Below, piece after piece: positions 13,000 to 26,400 of a stretch of DNA of 64,000 bases. Origin of the DNA: Sipunculus nudus. Lineage: Eukaryota; Annelida; Sipuncula; Golfingiida; Sipunculidae. Every line of letters starts with the position of its first letter. Positions within the stretch are counted from its first letter, which is position 1. The stretch lies in contig CM049308.1 in the NCBI GenBank assembly GCA_026874595.1, positions 833,001-897,000 on the forward strand, given 5' to 3'. The translations under genes and the position numbers were made by a program. The notes beneath the pieces are model-generated. The model worked only from the letters and a program-made list of their open reading frames with translations. It searched no databases and was not told where the DNA came from.

Positions 13000-13129
13000 C
13001 CAGATCCAGATCGGGTTCTATATAAATATATATATTGTGACCAGATCAAATCGGGTTTTATATATGTATAATTTGACCAGATCCAGATCGCGTTTTATAC
13101 ATGTATTATTTGACTAGATCCAGATCGGG

Positions 13130-13178
<49 letters not shown>

Positions 13179-13194
13179 TAGGTATGTAGGTAGG

Positions 13195-13287
<93 letters not shown>

Positions 13288-13422
13288 TTATTTGACCAGA
13301 TCAAATCGGGTTTTATATATATATTTTATTTGACAAGATCAAATCGGGATTTATATATGTATTATTTGACCAGATCCAGATCGGGTTTTATACATGTATT
13401 ATTTGACCAGATCCAGATCGGG

Positions 13423-13482
<60 letters not shown>

Positions 13483-13670
13483 TGACAAGATTAAATCGGG
13501 ATTTATATATGTATTATTTGACCAGATCCAGATCGGGTTATATACATATATATACATATATTGTTTGACCACATCAAATCGGGTTTTATATATATATTAT
13601 TTGACCAGATCAAGATCGGGTTATATATTAATATAATTTGACCAGATCTAGATCGGGTTTTACATATGTA
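13000..13670. repeat. Compound TA microsatellite and 45-55 bp minisatellite
   Basis: About ten copies of TTTGACCAGATCCAGATCGG followed by GTTTTATATATGTATTA. In several copies the TATATA part has expanded into long pure TA runs (13132-13175, 13198-13280, 13423-13480). The I/Y-rich reading frames across it are artefacts. Confidence 0.95.
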
Positions 13671-13973
13671 TTATTTTCTGTATCACAAAAAAAGGTAAAG
13701 AATCTTTTATTTTGGTGATCCAGATTACTTCCAACGTTTATTGGTCGCTTCCTGGGTGTTTTCATATAAATCTCTATATTAGTTTTGAGTGAAGTTGCTA
13801 ACAGACAAATAAACGATAAAACGACAGAGACATGAAACCTCTCGTTCTTCTGTGCATGCTAACAGCCACGGACAGTTGGCTTGTCTAGAAAAGTATGTTT
13901 CACTATTTTTGCAAGTTAAATGGAAGTATTCATCATTCATATATACCAAGAATAATAAAAAAGTAATTGTTTC
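13671..13973. other. Unique non-coding DNA
   Basis: No repeat or frame with support. Confidence 0.35.
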
Positions 13974-14044
13974 AACTAGATATTTCTTGGCACCGCAGGT
14001 GCCATAGTAATCCCCAGACAATCCCCCCCCCCCCCCCCCCCCCC
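13974..14044 (+). mobile_element. F2 element, 5' end fragment ending in a C-tract
   Basis: AACTAGATATTTC, hairpin GGCACC/GGTGCC around GCA, then ATAGTAATCCCCAGACAAT: the same start as the complete F2 element at 47215. It breaks off in a run of 22 C (14023-14044), after which unrelated F1-type tail sequence begins. No core and no 3' hairpin follow. Confidence 0.75.
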
Positions 14045-16318
14045 ATAAGGATATGGATCACAGTGACCTAATGTCAGGTTTGTTAGGAGATATTCTTATG
14101 GACCTCCTTGGTTTTTCAGTTAGAAGTTTCTAGGTCCCGCGGTTACGATTTGTGCCCTGTTAACGGACAGACAGATGACGGACAAAGATTGATCGCCATG
14201 GGTCACTGTACTCAGCTGAAGTTGACCTTGAAGTTAAAAATCTAAAATAATATCAAATTGAGATAAAGTCTGAGTGGAAGGGGTAATATAGGCCATGAAT
14301 GGTTGATTTGATTGAAGATGTTGTTGCAAATAAAATATTTTGTGATCTGACCACGTTTCCTAATGTTGAAACTGAAGCATGTAGGCAGTTTGTGAATTTA
14401 AGATCTATTCAATTACCATGCTCATTGGTTGCCTTTTTGATAAGCTGTTGACAATTCAGCAGTTTAGAAATTTGTTCAGTTAGATCCTATTTTTTTATTA
14501 TACCAGTTTTTATTTTCAATTTTATAATATGTGAACAGTTGCAATAAAATTCCCAGTCCCCAGATAGAAGGACATGATAATGACATGACAGTAGGGGCGT
14601 CAGGGGAGGGGTGGGGGTTGATAATGATGGGAATTACATCACCTCTGTACCTCTGTATATATTTTCTTTATTTAATAAATAATATAAAAGTTGCAATAAA
14701 ACTATTGTCCCCAGTGCTCAGATCGAAGGACTCAATGGTGGTGGTGGTGGAGGGGGGCGGGGGGGGTGGTGGGGTGGGGGTTATAGTGGGAGTTACAAAA
14801 CCTTTGCATATACATACAGGATATAAGATTTAATTCAACAGTGCTTACAAGAAAAAAAAGGTTACTTATAATTATTAACTATTTAAAAACAGGCAGATAG
14901 ATGGAAAAACAAAGCAAATCACTTTAATTTCAATTCCACTGAGGCAGGAGAATGGGGGCATTAGATCCTCATTTTTTTATTACATCAATTTTTTTTCAAG
15001 TTTGTAATTGTTACTTATTATTTACAGTATAACATACTCGTACATATCTGAATATTTAAATTGATTCACAATTTTAAATTGCATCAGAATCTATTGCTAA
15101 TTCGGTCAGGTTACATAACATTATGCACACAGATGTATTATTTTTTTTTCATAAAATATATTTTTTGAATTTGCAAAATAATACATATCTGAAAACAACA
15201 CTTGATTCACAATTCTAAATTGCACCTGTACTTAATTGGCTCATAAATTATCAAATTATGCTTACTGATAGGTTTAATTATATTTTAATTATATGATTTA
15301 AATGGAAATTGAATTCTTTAAAAAAGTTACATTACCACAACATGGCATCTTCTGGAAAAATGTTTTGTACATTGTAGTGAAAATAACATTACAATTAACG
15401 AAAAACAGTTCGAACAATATCAATTATTGCAATACACAAATATACAAATGGGGGGGGGGGGGGGGGGGAGGTGACATGAGAATAATTGTACACCTGTGAC
15501 AGCAGAGGTGCTCGACCAGTGTTGCATCACTAATATGGTTACCCAGGCAGGGCTGTGTTGACCAGAAGTGGGTGGCCTGGAGATGCAAAAGAATACAATA
15601 GATGCTCTAAAAAAAAGTTCAATAACTAGCCTAATTTTTTAGCTTTTTTTAATTTTAACAGATTAATTACATGTATATCTGCTGTGAAAATTAAAGCAAA
15701 GGTACTTACAGGGAATAAAAGTGCCATGGTCAAAGTTGGGCAAAATTTAAGGTACAGATTTTATATCAATGCTAATAACTTATAAAATTTACACAATTCA
15801 GATCTTATTTTGGGTATACAATTGAATTTTGATTAAATAAATTTATATTTACCTGAAAAATTCTCTAGCTTCAATACTTTTTATGTTAAGTAAGTAAATA
15901 TCTTTCCTGATTTTTTTACAAAGTGCATTATATTTGGGCCCATAATTTTTATAAATAAAGTAATGCTGACTTAATTTCTGGCACGTACATAGAAATTATA
16001 TAGGGAATTATTTATGGTAAATATGAAGAAAAACAGATGGGTGGTTTTGATATTAGTCAGTCCTAAAGTGTGATAAATTAATGGAAGTCAGTACTGAAGT
16101 GTGATAAATTAATGGAAAATTGAGATTACCCTTAATATTTCAAAGGAACGAAGTCGCAGTGTACCAATTTTAGGTTTGGTAGGAGATCTTGGGGACATCT
16201 AACAGTGTGCCAAATTTTGGATTTGTAGGTCTAACGGTTTCAAACGTGCCAGTCTAACAGAAGGACGGACGGATGATGGACAATGGACCACGACTATATA
16301 GCTCAGCTGACTTATAGT
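14045..16318 (+). mobile_element. Degenerate F1-family copy or copies
   Basis: 14045-14190 has the F1 tail phrases (GGATCACAGTGACCTAAT, GGTTACGATTTGTGCCCTGT, TAACGGACAGACAGATGACG). It is fused directly to an F1 5'-type motif (CATGGGTCACTGTACTCAGC at 14199). 14240-16318 then aligns with the body of element B (24120-26480) and C, including CATTAGATCC, GGTCAAAGTTGGGCAAAATT and TTGATATTAG. The 3' end has GACGGACGGATGATGGACAA and the left arm of the F1 hairpin (AGCTCAGCTGACTTATAGT) but lacks the right arm. A G-run of 19 lies at 15450. No genes. Confidence 0.7.
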
Positions 16319-16439
16319 AAAACTTGTTATTGGTCTTATTACCAACATAACATCACGCACAGGGATGATAAAGATAAAAAAATAAAATACTAAGATACAA
16401 CAGAAACTATAAAGGTTTACATTATCCTATATTAGTCTA
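16319..16439. other. Short AT-rich spacer
   Basis: Between the degenerate F1 copy and the LINE fragment; nothing recognised. Confidence 0.3.
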
Positions 16440-17390
16440 TATTTATCAGTCAAATATTTTTTTAATTGTCTTTAAAATACGTTTAAAAGAACAAAAATAA
16501 TCCACTGTCCAGAGATTTAAAGACAGACTGTTCCCCAAATTAGGTACTGCCACGCCAAATCGTCTGTCACCAATTTTCAGTTTGCTCGTTGGCTTAACAA
16601 GGAGTTTATTTTTTGACCGAAGATCCCTGACTGGGATATGAACTTTTACAATTTCCTGCAATAAGAAATTAGTTATTCCACAGGAAGCCAGTGCAACTGC
16701 ATTAAGAGTAGATATATGCGTTCCTACCTTTTTGTCCTTGTAATTAATCGGGCTGACATGTTTTCACTCTCTGTAACTTAATTAAAGAGGTCTGTGGTAA
16801 GTCATACAATAATGAATTTGCACAATAAAGTTTTGATGTAGCCAGTGCATGTACTAGCTGCTTAGCTGATTGACTACTGATATACTGACAGAATTAATAT
16901 GAAGTTCTACACTCAAATGTTTAAAAAATATAACTCCTAAGTTGCGTACAGGATCCTCAGGTTTGATATTTTTTCCATCATGTCAATAAAGTTAATGGAA
17001 ATTTCAGAATTATCCTGTTTTGAAATAAATTCATTTTTATTTGCATTAAGCTGCGAACATTCCTCAGTTCCTGGATACATCTCTCCAGTGGTTTGAGCAC
17101 ATCTGACGTGTCAGCTTTGGGTTGAGTGTCATCGGCACACAAATGGAATTTAACCTTGTGCTGACTCCTAGTTTTGCCGAGTGGAATGGTATAAACTGCG
17201 ACCAGGAGGGGCCCGAGCACAGAGCCTTTGGTACGCTATTTACTATCTGATTCTTTCCAATTGATGTAAACGCACGGAGTCCGTCCCTGAAGATAGGATG
17301 AAAACCAGGACAATTAATTTCCTGTAATATTTGCTGTACTGTAAGAAGTTTGACCTGTCCAAGCAACTCTGGAAAAGCTATAGAAAGCTA
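16440..17390 (-). pseudogene. LINE reverse transcriptase fragment
   Basis: Minus-strand frames give the end of a non-LTR retrotransposon reverse transcriptase. MLGPLLVAVYTIPLG (17220 downward) corresponds to the G-PQGSVLGPLLF-YT-PLG region. FHLCADDTQ carries the catalytic ADD box with C in place of the usual Y or F. VAVPNLGNSLSLNL then FKRILKTIKK (16661-16446) is the typical C-terminal end of CR1/L2/jockey-type pol proteins. The parts lie in different frames with stops and frameshifts, and the 5' part and endonuclease are absent. It is a dead, 5'-truncated copy. The clade cannot be fixed by eye. Confidence 0.85.
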
Positions 17391-17465
17391 CTATTAAGGT
17401 CTGGATTAATTTTAAAATTTAAGAGCCCATAGACGCGATGCCACACAAGCCAAGCCAGGAAACGT

Positions 17466-17828
17466 ATGAGTCCGCCAACGTTTTTCCCACACCAGCAGAG
17501 GCAGTGGCAGCATGCACCCCCACCGCCGATCCAAGCAGCGGAGACCAGCCAGGCCAATCAAGAGCCGGACCCGATCAATGAAACGACGGAGCTTCCAGTG
17601 AATGCCATTGTATCTTGCAGTTTATGCCATTTGACAACGTTAGCAAGTTTTTTCGTCATCAGCCATGTAATATTTGCACCTGAGAGTTATGAGAGTAGAA
17701 GTCCGTATGTCAAGGGTATCAAATGCTGCACTCCAGACTGGCATCACCAGTACTGCTGCAGATACAGGCACTCCCAGGCACAAAGAACATCATTCTGCAC
17801 TCTCAATAAAGCTGATTCTGTAGAATGA
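17466..17828 (+). CDS. Hypothetical Pro/Gln-rich ORF
   Basis: An open frame of 120 codons in locally G+C-richer DNA. The first 45 residues are hydrophilic and rich in P, Q and E (FFPHQQRQWQ, APPPPIQAAE). A hydrophobic stretch follows (LASFFVISHVIF), then a Cys/His-rich tail. An AATAAA overlaps the last codons (17806). A longer reading from another ATG at 17439 is in a different frame and closes early. I recognise no family. One possibility is that the proline-rich part is a first exon spliced to 18259 (phase 0 at GAGCTTCCA before GTGAATG), but that donor is weak. Not shown to be a gene. Confidence 0.3.
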   Translation: MSPPTFFPHQQRQWQHAPPPPIQAAETSQANQEPDPINETTELPVNAIVSCSLCHLTTLASFFVISHVIFAPESYESRSPYVKGIKCCTPDWHHQYCCRYRHSQAQRTSFCTLNKADSVE

Positions 17829-18119
17829 TTGGCTTTATAAGATGACTGAATTTTTCATTTTTTATACAACTAATTTTCTTTAGATGATCAGTCAGATGCC
17901 CAGCAACTACCCTATCCACTCCAAGTACTTTACTTTCACAAAGGGCAAATTTGACACTGGTCTACAGTTTTTCGAATCCTTTTTTATTCAAATCTGTTTT
18001 CTTCAACAAATGCTTTCCTGTTGCCAGCTTGAAGGAGAAAAACGATCTGTTAATTATGTAGCTAATAGTGGGAAGTAAAACATTAACAATGCTCCCCACT
18101 AGTCCATTTGTCACTGGAT
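17829..18119. other. Unclassified spacer
   Basis: A 64-codon plus frame at 17884 has no support. Nothing else recognised. Confidence 0.3.
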
Positions 18120-18875
18120 CCAGCTCTCACTGTTTGTTTGCAAATCCATACTGGCTTGACACAATCTCTGCTCTAGAAGTACCCGCTTCTCTGAATCACT
18201 GACAGAAAGGCTCACAGCCTTCTCTGTAACATCACTCAGACAATGTCTGTCATTGCAGTATTACCCTGAATATATCCAGCACTCCGTACCCGAATATGCC
18301 ACGGCACATGACTACAGTATATTATCCGTACTATTCACACTGATCAGCGTATTAATTGTCCTGGTCTGTTTGCTAGGCTTCGCCACGGCAGAAACACAAC
18401 TGTCAAGTACGTTAGAGAGATCTACGTTGGTCGCCCGCAGACTCTGAATTTCAATACACCGTGAAATCATCCCTCAGCTGATCAGTTCACAAACAACCTC
18501 GGACCCTCCTCTTGACCGACAAACTGTCAGACTACATCATCTAGCATGCTGACCTATGACATTTTGTCTTTACTTTCCGTTTCCGGGAATATATGTTATG
18601 CGGCCTGTCTTTTAATGCATACTTAAGTGGACACGCCTCCAGAGACCAAACCATGGGAAAAATCAAGTATGGAAGTGCGTAGCCTAAAACGGCAAGAACC
18701 GATTCTCATGGAATTTTAACTGTACTGAAACAAACATCAAATAAAAAACTGTTGTTCTCTGACCTTCGTTCCCACGCTTACATCGAAACATGATATTGAA
18801 TATCATTATACAACAAATTATAGAAACAATCATCTCGTTATACTTTCCTTAATTGATTGTGCAATACCATTAAAA
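18120..18875 (+). repeat. Inverted duplicate, copy 2 (interrupted at 18875)
   Basis: Matches the reverse complement of 8045-8975. The match stops at 18875, where a 9.27-kb F1 element begins, and resumes at 28142 for about 30 bases (AATAAGTCACGGTTCTCTGG). Copy 1 therefore shows the target without the insertion. It contains the hydrophobic frame 18259-18447. Confidence 0.8.
18259..18447 (+). CDS. Possible exon with a transmembrane segment, status uncertain
   Basis: CATTGCAG at 18251-18258 could be a 3' splice site; the frame from TAT at 18259 is open to TGA at 18445. It reads YYPEYIQHSVPEYATAHDY, then a strongly hydrophobic stretch (ILSVLFTLISVLIVLVCLLG), then a short polar tail ending LVARRL. 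A tyrosine/proline-rich lead followed by DYSILS and a membrane helix faintly recalls CD225/dispanin proteins, but the second helix and conserved cysteines are missing, so I do not name it. The inverted copy at 8.7 kb has a stop in the helix. It may be a pseudogene pair or an old repeat. Confidence 0.3.
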   Translation, partial: YYPEYIQHSVPEYATAHDYSILSVLFTLISVLIVLVCLLGFATAETQLSSTLERSTLVARRL

Positions 18876-20610
18876 ACAAGGGACCCATGGGTCACGGCGC
18901 TCAGCTGTTATATATGATAAAAAATATGATTTGGGAAAGAGGCACATGCTTGCTTTGTGTGGTAATAAACATAAGCTTTATTATGAGTTGTTGGTGTTTA
19001 GCTTATGTATGATTTTGATAGTATCTTTGGAGACAGGGAAGAGGATTGATTTCATTTATTTTATTAACAAATGGAGTGCTATTGTCACACAGATTTTGAC
19101 TTGGCCATATAACTTATAAGCAGCACATATTATAAAAGAGTTTAACTATTTATTAAAATTCAAAAACAAATATTGTGCCAATATAATTTTTATTAAAAAA
19201 AATTATAAGAAAATCATATGATTTTTTAAAATAAAATATAACTGAAATGATTATTGAAATAATATTATAGAATAAATTCATGAATGCATTCATGAATACA
19301 TTTTGAAAGTATCTGCACTGGTATTCAAATACTTTCATTTTTACTTGAATTCCCATTCTTATGCAATTAAATTTTTTAATGCAGTACATATTCATATTCG
19401 TATTCAAATACATTTGCAAAGCATTCGCACCATGTCTAGTATTTATTCAGTTTTAGCCAAACAAAGATGTTGAGAACGCAGAATATACAAAATTCACAAA
19501 TTTAAATAATGATCATTAGTACCTGGTTTTATGGCTTTTATTTATATTAAAAAAAATAAATGTAATATATTCACTTTGGACTACTTTCACATCAATCTAC
19601 ACACCAGACACAGTAGGAATCTAGATTAATATTATCAACTGCATCTTTGTCTATCATTAATTTCCTTCATATGATCCCTAATGATTAGAAATGAATAATA
19701 TGATTTATTTTTTTATCATTAAAATTTCACTGAAAAAATACCATAGGTGACTGCATGGTGTTATTTGGAATGGCATTGACATTGACATTCTATCCATCCA
19801 TACAAGATTCTTACATCATCAGTAACTGCAAGTTAATTTTCTGTTACTCATCAACGAACAATTCCTTTTCTATTATTTTTCTTTAATTTGTTATAAAAAA
19901 ACCAATACAAAATTATAAATATATTGTTTATTGTTATGTTGTTTTTCAAAACAACTACTAGATGAGTTGGGTTGGACACCTCGATTAACTGTGGCTGGGC
20001 ATTAGCTGCCTGGCTGCCCCAGTGTATGCTTCGCTCAAGCATGCATAATCTGATGAAAGGTCAACATACAGGTGACTGAAGAGGGGCTGGATTAAGCCTG
20101 GGTCTGACATGGTCGTATATAAACATTAATAAAAGCTACAATATTTGGCCAATTTCTTTCAGCTTTCTAAACTACAAAGATGAAATCCTTATGTGTGCAT
20201 GATATGAAAATTATATCAACAGTGCTCTCAGGAAACAAACGTGCCATGGTCAAAGTTGGGCAAAATTTAAGGTACTAATTTTATATTTATACTAATAACT
20301 TATAAAATTTGAAAAATTCAGAACTAATTTTTGGTATTCAATTGAATCTTGATTAAATAATGTTACATCCCAGACAAAAAATCTCCAGCTTCAGCAATCC
20401 TCTTGTTAAGGGAGTAAATATATTTCTTGATTTTTTAAAAAGTGCATTACATTTAGGCCAATAACTTAAAACAATTACGCAATACTGACATCATTTCTGG
20501 CATGTGCATAGCGAATGTATAGAAAAATATGTATATTATATATGATCAAAGTCAGATCAGTGGTTTTGATATTAGGCAGTCTTACAGTGTAACAATGGGT
20601 TTTTAATGGA

Positions 20611-23053
20611 ACAAGTGACCCATGGGTCATGACGCTCAGCTGCCAAGCATGACCTGTGACATCGTGGACTGAGATTCACAATTTCCAGTCAAATTTTGAA
20701 GAACCAATTTGCCAATTTGTTGAAAATTTTCTATGACAACAGAAATATATATCACCTATGTCTGGTTAAAACACAGTGAATTGATGGTCTGAGGAAAATG
20801 CATGATTGTTAAGCTATCAGGAACTATTCCAACAGCTTGCTTGAAACCTGTCAGTCTCAAAGGAACACCACAAAGGGAAAATATAAGATCAAAATATATA
20901 GCAAAAATCAAGGAAATACATGCAAGAATTATTGAGAAACAGGTGCTTCTGTATGAATTTTTATTCAATACAAGCCAACTGTACTGCACTTTAATAAATG
21001 ATGGTAATATTTATTCAGCAATATTTGACCCAATCCTTTACAAGATTACATAAATATACATCCAACTGCATTCACTTAAACTGTTCTTGAGATAATATGA
21101 TCATAAGGAATTAAAAGATGGTTGCCTGGTGGCCATATTGGACTTCTGACAAGTCTGAAATCAGACAACACACATTCTCTAAATCGGACCAAACATTAAA
21201 GAAAAATTACTGAAACTGCACTGAAGAAAGAATTTCTAAGGTGGCTAACTGGCAGACATAATGGATTTCTGACAAGTATGACATTAGATATCCCACATTC
21301 TCCAATAAGAGACCAAACTTAGGGCAAATTATCCAGTAATGAATGCCCAAAATAATTCAAAAGGCATGTCCAGGCCCTCATATCAGATTTATAGATATGC
21401 AATTGTAAAAAGTGTAAGTCCAATATTTTTTATTATCACTCTGCTTTTCAATGGGGTCAGCAGGGTAGGTAAACTGCCAAACCTGAAAGAAAAGAAATGC
21501 AGAAAGCATGCTTAAGAGTCTTGAAATAAAACAAAAAGCCATCCTAAATCAAGGTACACATCTACATATTATGAGAACAAACACTTGCTTTTATATGTGG
21601 TGATATATATTAAAATATTCAGATATCTAGGAAACTAAGTTTATTGCTAGGATTCCATAAAATAAACTGCAAAATGTTCCCATCATCTTATAAATCAGTA
21701 GCTAAACCTTAATACTATACTCTCATAGTCTTAATGCCTGGCTGAAGCATTCTGACAACAGTGTTTTTGTTATGAAGTTACGAGGTACTTATCACTGAGC
21801 CTTATCACTTAATAGGCTGATACAAAAGGAAGTCATATGTCACCAGTGTCACTCACAATTACAGCCACACAGGGAGATGTACCAGCTGGAGTGGGATGGT
21901 TATATATACAAGAAAAATAGAGATGGTCTAAAAAATAAGTAATTGTGAACATCCCTGACCTATGACCTTGGCCTTTTGCCCATATATCAACTGGATTCTT
22001 TCTAAATGATGGGTAACTACTACCACTTAAATCTGGTGTAATTACTTGGCAACCTATGAGTGAATAACTTTGACCTGCAACCTTTAACCTGCTGACCAGC
22101 TGACCCCAAAATCAATAAGTTATTTATTCAAGCAAAAAGACCCATAAATATGAAGTTTGAGTCAAACTGAGTGATGCATAGATGTGGCATATGTGAAAGA
22201 CTGAAGGTTTGGGTTGAACAGTTACACTTAAAATATGCTCACAAGCATTTAGAACAATTAAATATTGTGACCTTGACCTTTGACTTTTTGACCTCAACAT
22301 CAATAGGCTTCTTCCCTTATTGGTAGGTAAGCCATATATGACAGATGGAAGGTACAGATTGAAAAGTTTGCCTGAAAATGACTCCACGCAAGAAGTGGGT
22401 GCTGTGAACTTGACCTTTGACCTCAAAATCAACAGGTCGTTTCACCTGTTGGCAGAGAAGCGATATCAGTGCTGGAAGGTTTGGAATGAAAAGTCTAGCT
22501 TGAAATGTGTCCACAACCTTTTCAAAGAAGTGGATCCTGTGACCCTGACCTTTGACTGTGTGACCTCAAAATCTATAGGATTCTTCTCCAACTTAGTAGG
22601 TGAGCTATATGTGAAAAATCAAAGAATTGGGATGAAAGGGTTGGCTTAAAATGTATCCACAGGCTTTTCAAAGAAGAGGCTCCTGTGACCTTGACCTTTG
22701 ACCTTTTGACCTCAAAAAAATTATGGTTCTTCCCATGTTAGTAGGTGAGCTGTATGTGAAAGATGGAAGGTTTGGGATGAAACTTTTGTCTCACAGAGTT
22801 ATTTCTGGGGGGTGCAAACACACCCCATAACTTCGAGAATATAGGTCGCAGTGACCTAATTACAGGTTTGCAAGGAGATCTTTTTATAACCTCTAAGACT
22901 GCATAGGGTTCATGGCCCTAGCCCCCACGGTTACGATTTGTGCCCTGCTAACGGACGGACGGCCGGCCGGCCGGCCGGCCGGACGGACAGACGGAAGGAC
23001 GACGGACAAAGACCCATTGCTATAGCCCAGCATGACTGAAAGTCAGCTGAGCT
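20611..23053 (+). mobile_element. F1 element A (2.44 kb) with its empty site at 27207
   Basis: 5' ACAAGTGACCCATGGGTCAT then GACGCTCAGCTG. The core (22080-22800) has units of about 138 bp around CCTTGACCTTTGACCTCAAA. The tail has ACGG/CCGG microsatellite (22950-23000) and a diverged hairpin ending GTCAGCTGAGCT at 23053. Flanks TTTTTAATGG and AAAAATGAAG are contiguous at 27198-27217 in the other duplicate. No target duplication beyond the shared A-run is visible. No genes. Confidence 0.9.
22080..22800. repeat. 138-bp tandem core of element A
   Basis: Five diverged units with GTGACCTTGACCTTTGACC, then CTCAAAATC.ATAGG.TTCTTCC and TGGAAGGTTTGG. Spacings of the GACCTTTGAC landmark are about 138-142 bp. 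Frames on both strands here are not genes. Confidence 0.8.
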
Positions 23054-23403
23054 AAAAATGAAGTTTTTCATTAATATTTCGAAGGAATTAAGTCCTAGTG
23101 ATAAAATTCTTGGCATGGTATGGGATTTTGGAGACATATAACTGTATGCTAAATTTAAGGAACTTAGAGCTGAAGCTGGGTAGCTGAGCTCTAGCAAACT
23201 GCATAACACTAGCTTGATGTAAACTTGATGTGACATGGTGCTTGAAAACTTGAATAAAATCTACAGTTTTTCATCAACTGGTTTCAAATTTTTGGTGTTA
23301 ACAGACAAAATGCAAACAAAAACATGCTGTGAAAATTAAATCCACAGTACTTACAGTAAAAAACGTGCCATGGTCAAACTTGGGCAAAATTTAAGGTACC
23401 AAT

Positions 23404-26400
23404 GTTATTTGGAATGGCATTGACATTGACATTCTATCCATCCATACAAGATTCTTATATCATCAGTAACTGCAAGTTAATTTTCTGTTACTCATCAACG
23501 AACAATTCCTTTTCTATTATTTTTCTTTAACTTGTTATAAACACGGGACCCATGGGTCACGGCGCTCAGCTGATCATGATTGGACTATAAATGTATCACC
23601 ATTGTTATACTACATTGAGTAGAAAAAGCTTATGAATATCATGGTCATGTTGGGCTTTTATAAAGGAATATAATGTAATATGTGAGTAAATGATATATGA
23701 AATAATCTGACTGATGGATTAATATGGAGTAAAATATAGTGGTTTGTTTTTTATTTATTTGGGAGGGGTCAAAAAAACAATTTATTTGAGCAAATATGAA
23801 TGCAATGACAGTATACTAAGCAGTGGTATAATGATGATAAGGCTATTTGTTGAAGGATCTATAGTGTATGGAAAACTGCAAGATTTCAATTTGACAGATA
23901 CAAGGTTATGATTAACTATGCTGATGAGGGGATTTATGAATTTGTGACTGTATGACATGATTTCTTGACAAGATCGGTCTTGACAAGGTACATTATTTTG
24001 ATGACCCTCACGTCTACATATTACACAATATTGACATAATTTCTGGCATGTACATAGGTACCTATGGACAAGTGGTCAACAGTACTGAACCACCTAGAAG
24101 GTTAAAATATTAAAAATATGATGAAATGTAGATAAAGTTTGAGAGGAAGAGGTAATTTGGGCCATGGTTGGTTTATATGATTGAAGAAAATGTTGCAAAT
24201 AATATTTGAGATCTGACCATGCCTTTCCATTGGTTACATTTTTGATAAGCTGTTGACAGTTCAACAGTTTACACATTTGTCTGATGAGAACTAATTTATT
24301 TGGTAAACCTTTTTTATCAATTTTATGATATGTATACAGTTTCCATAATGTCCCCACTCCAAAGGTGCAATGACTTGATGGGGGGAGGGGTGTTGTGTTA
24401 TGATCAGAGTTACAACGCCTCTGTCTCTCTGTAGATATTTTCTATAATTATTAAATGTTATGCTATAGCCATAGAACTATTGTTCACAGTGCCAAGGAGC
24501 AAAGCCTCAGTGGGATGAAGAAGGGGATGGTGAGAGTTACAACACCCTTGCATATACATACAGGATATGAAATTTAATTCAACAGTGCTAAAAAAAAAAA
24601 AATTATTCATGAACATTAAATATTTAAAACAGGCAGAAAGATGGAGAAACAAAGCAAATAATTTTTCCCCCATTCTACTGAGCCAATAAAAAATTAACAA
24701 TATTTGCATTTATTCCTTTTTTTCATTACATAATTTTTATCCAGGTTTACGAATGTCACTATAAATTTACAGTTTAACATACATGTGATTGTGTATATTT
24801 CAGTTGATTCACATTTCTAAATTACATCAACATTTATAGCTAATGTATCTAGTTTATAGTACCTGTCAAACAAAATGGGATGGAGGGAGGAAGGGAGGCA
24901 ATAAGGGAGAGAGAGAGAGAGAGAGAGAAAGAGAGGCTCTCTGGTAATTACTGCCTGACCCATCCTGACCCAGAAACTCACAGTGGCAGTAGGTCAGACC
25001 TGAAGGTGTTATGTAACTGCCCAGTACACTGCAATTATACAGACCTGATGTAAACAATGAAGACTTGGTACCTGGAAACTTGAATAAAATCTACAGTTTT
25101 TGATCAATTAGTTTCAAATTTCAGATTTTAACAGATGAAATGCTAATGTGTACATGCTGTAAAAATTAAATCCACAGCACTTACAGGAAAAATTTAAATA
25201 ATTATATCTTTTAAAAATGGTATCAGGAAAGAAAAGTATTCTCAACTATGAAACTAATACATGTGTTAAAATTAATCCAAGGATCAAAACACCCAATATA
25301 TTATACCAGGAGCAAACTGGAGTTGGGAATGTTTAATTTTATGAACTGAAATAAAGGATCAGCAATAAAAATTTTGATTATTTAGCCAGTATCATGTAAC
25401 AACTGATACAACCATGAGTTATAAGTCAAACAAATTAAAATCTTTAATGAGCACTCTGATGAACATCCACACTTTCATAGCAATACATCACTTTGTGGAC
25501 ACAATTAAATGTGCACTTTAATCATTGTAACCCTGGTGGTACAATACAAAATCTAAAATGTAGCACAGCCAAAAATAAAATAAAATACAGAAAATTATAA
25601 CATTCATCTAGTTTATGCACCAGCTAGGGGGTGGGGGGGGGGGGGGAGTGCAGGGCAGAGGGGAAGCCTGCTTGTAGTGGCCAAGCTTAGCCAAGGCAAG
25701 CTGCCTGGGGTGGGTTACACAGTGCAAGTGAAGACTGTATTACTAGGTGGGCCAGATGTAAACAACACTTGACATGGTGTATGAAAACTTGAATAAAAGC
25801 TACTCTTTTCAAACAATTCCTTTGAAATTTCAGATTTTGAAAGATTAAATCCTTATGTGTATATGCTGTGAAAATTAAATCAACAGTGGTTACAGGGAAA
25901 AAAAAAGGTGCCATTGCCAATGTTGGACAAAATTTAAGGTACTGATTTTTTATTTATGCTAATAACTTGAAAAATTTGCAAAATTCAGATCTAATTTTGG
26001 GTAAACAATTGAATCTTGATAAAATAAAGTTATATTTCTGAAAAAAAGTCTCCAGCTTCAGCAATTCTCATGTTAAGTGAGCAAATATATTTCCTGATTT
26101 TTAAGAAACTGCATTATATTTGGGCCCATAACTTCAAAATTATACCCAATACTAACCTAATTTTTGGTATGTGCACAGAAAATGTATGGAAAAACATGAA
26201 TACTAAAAATGATCAAAAACAGATCGATGGTTTTGATATAAGGCAGCTTTGAAGTGTAACAATGGCTTTTTTATGGAAAACGGAGGTTTTTCCTTAATAT
26301 CTCATAGAAACAAAGTCCTAATGACCCAATTTTCAGTAGGTAGGAGATTTTGGGGACATCTATTGGTATGCAGAATTTTGGATTTGTAGGTCCAACGGTT

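Larger units (their letters stand above)
19760..23403 (+). repeat. Tandem duplicate 1 of the element H body
   Basis: Begins GTTATTTGGAATGGCATTG and ends TTTAAGGTACCAAT. Net of element A it is about 1.2 kb. It matches 23404-27559 net of element B almost base for base, including CTAGATGAGTTGGGTTGGAC and CATTAGCTGCCTGGCTGCCC. The duplicates abut at 23403/23404. Minus-strand frames at 22931 and 27073 share peptides only because of this duplication. Confidence 0.88.

Noticed and set aside
13095-13636. I/Y-rich frames
   Set aside because: Pure TA microsatellite.
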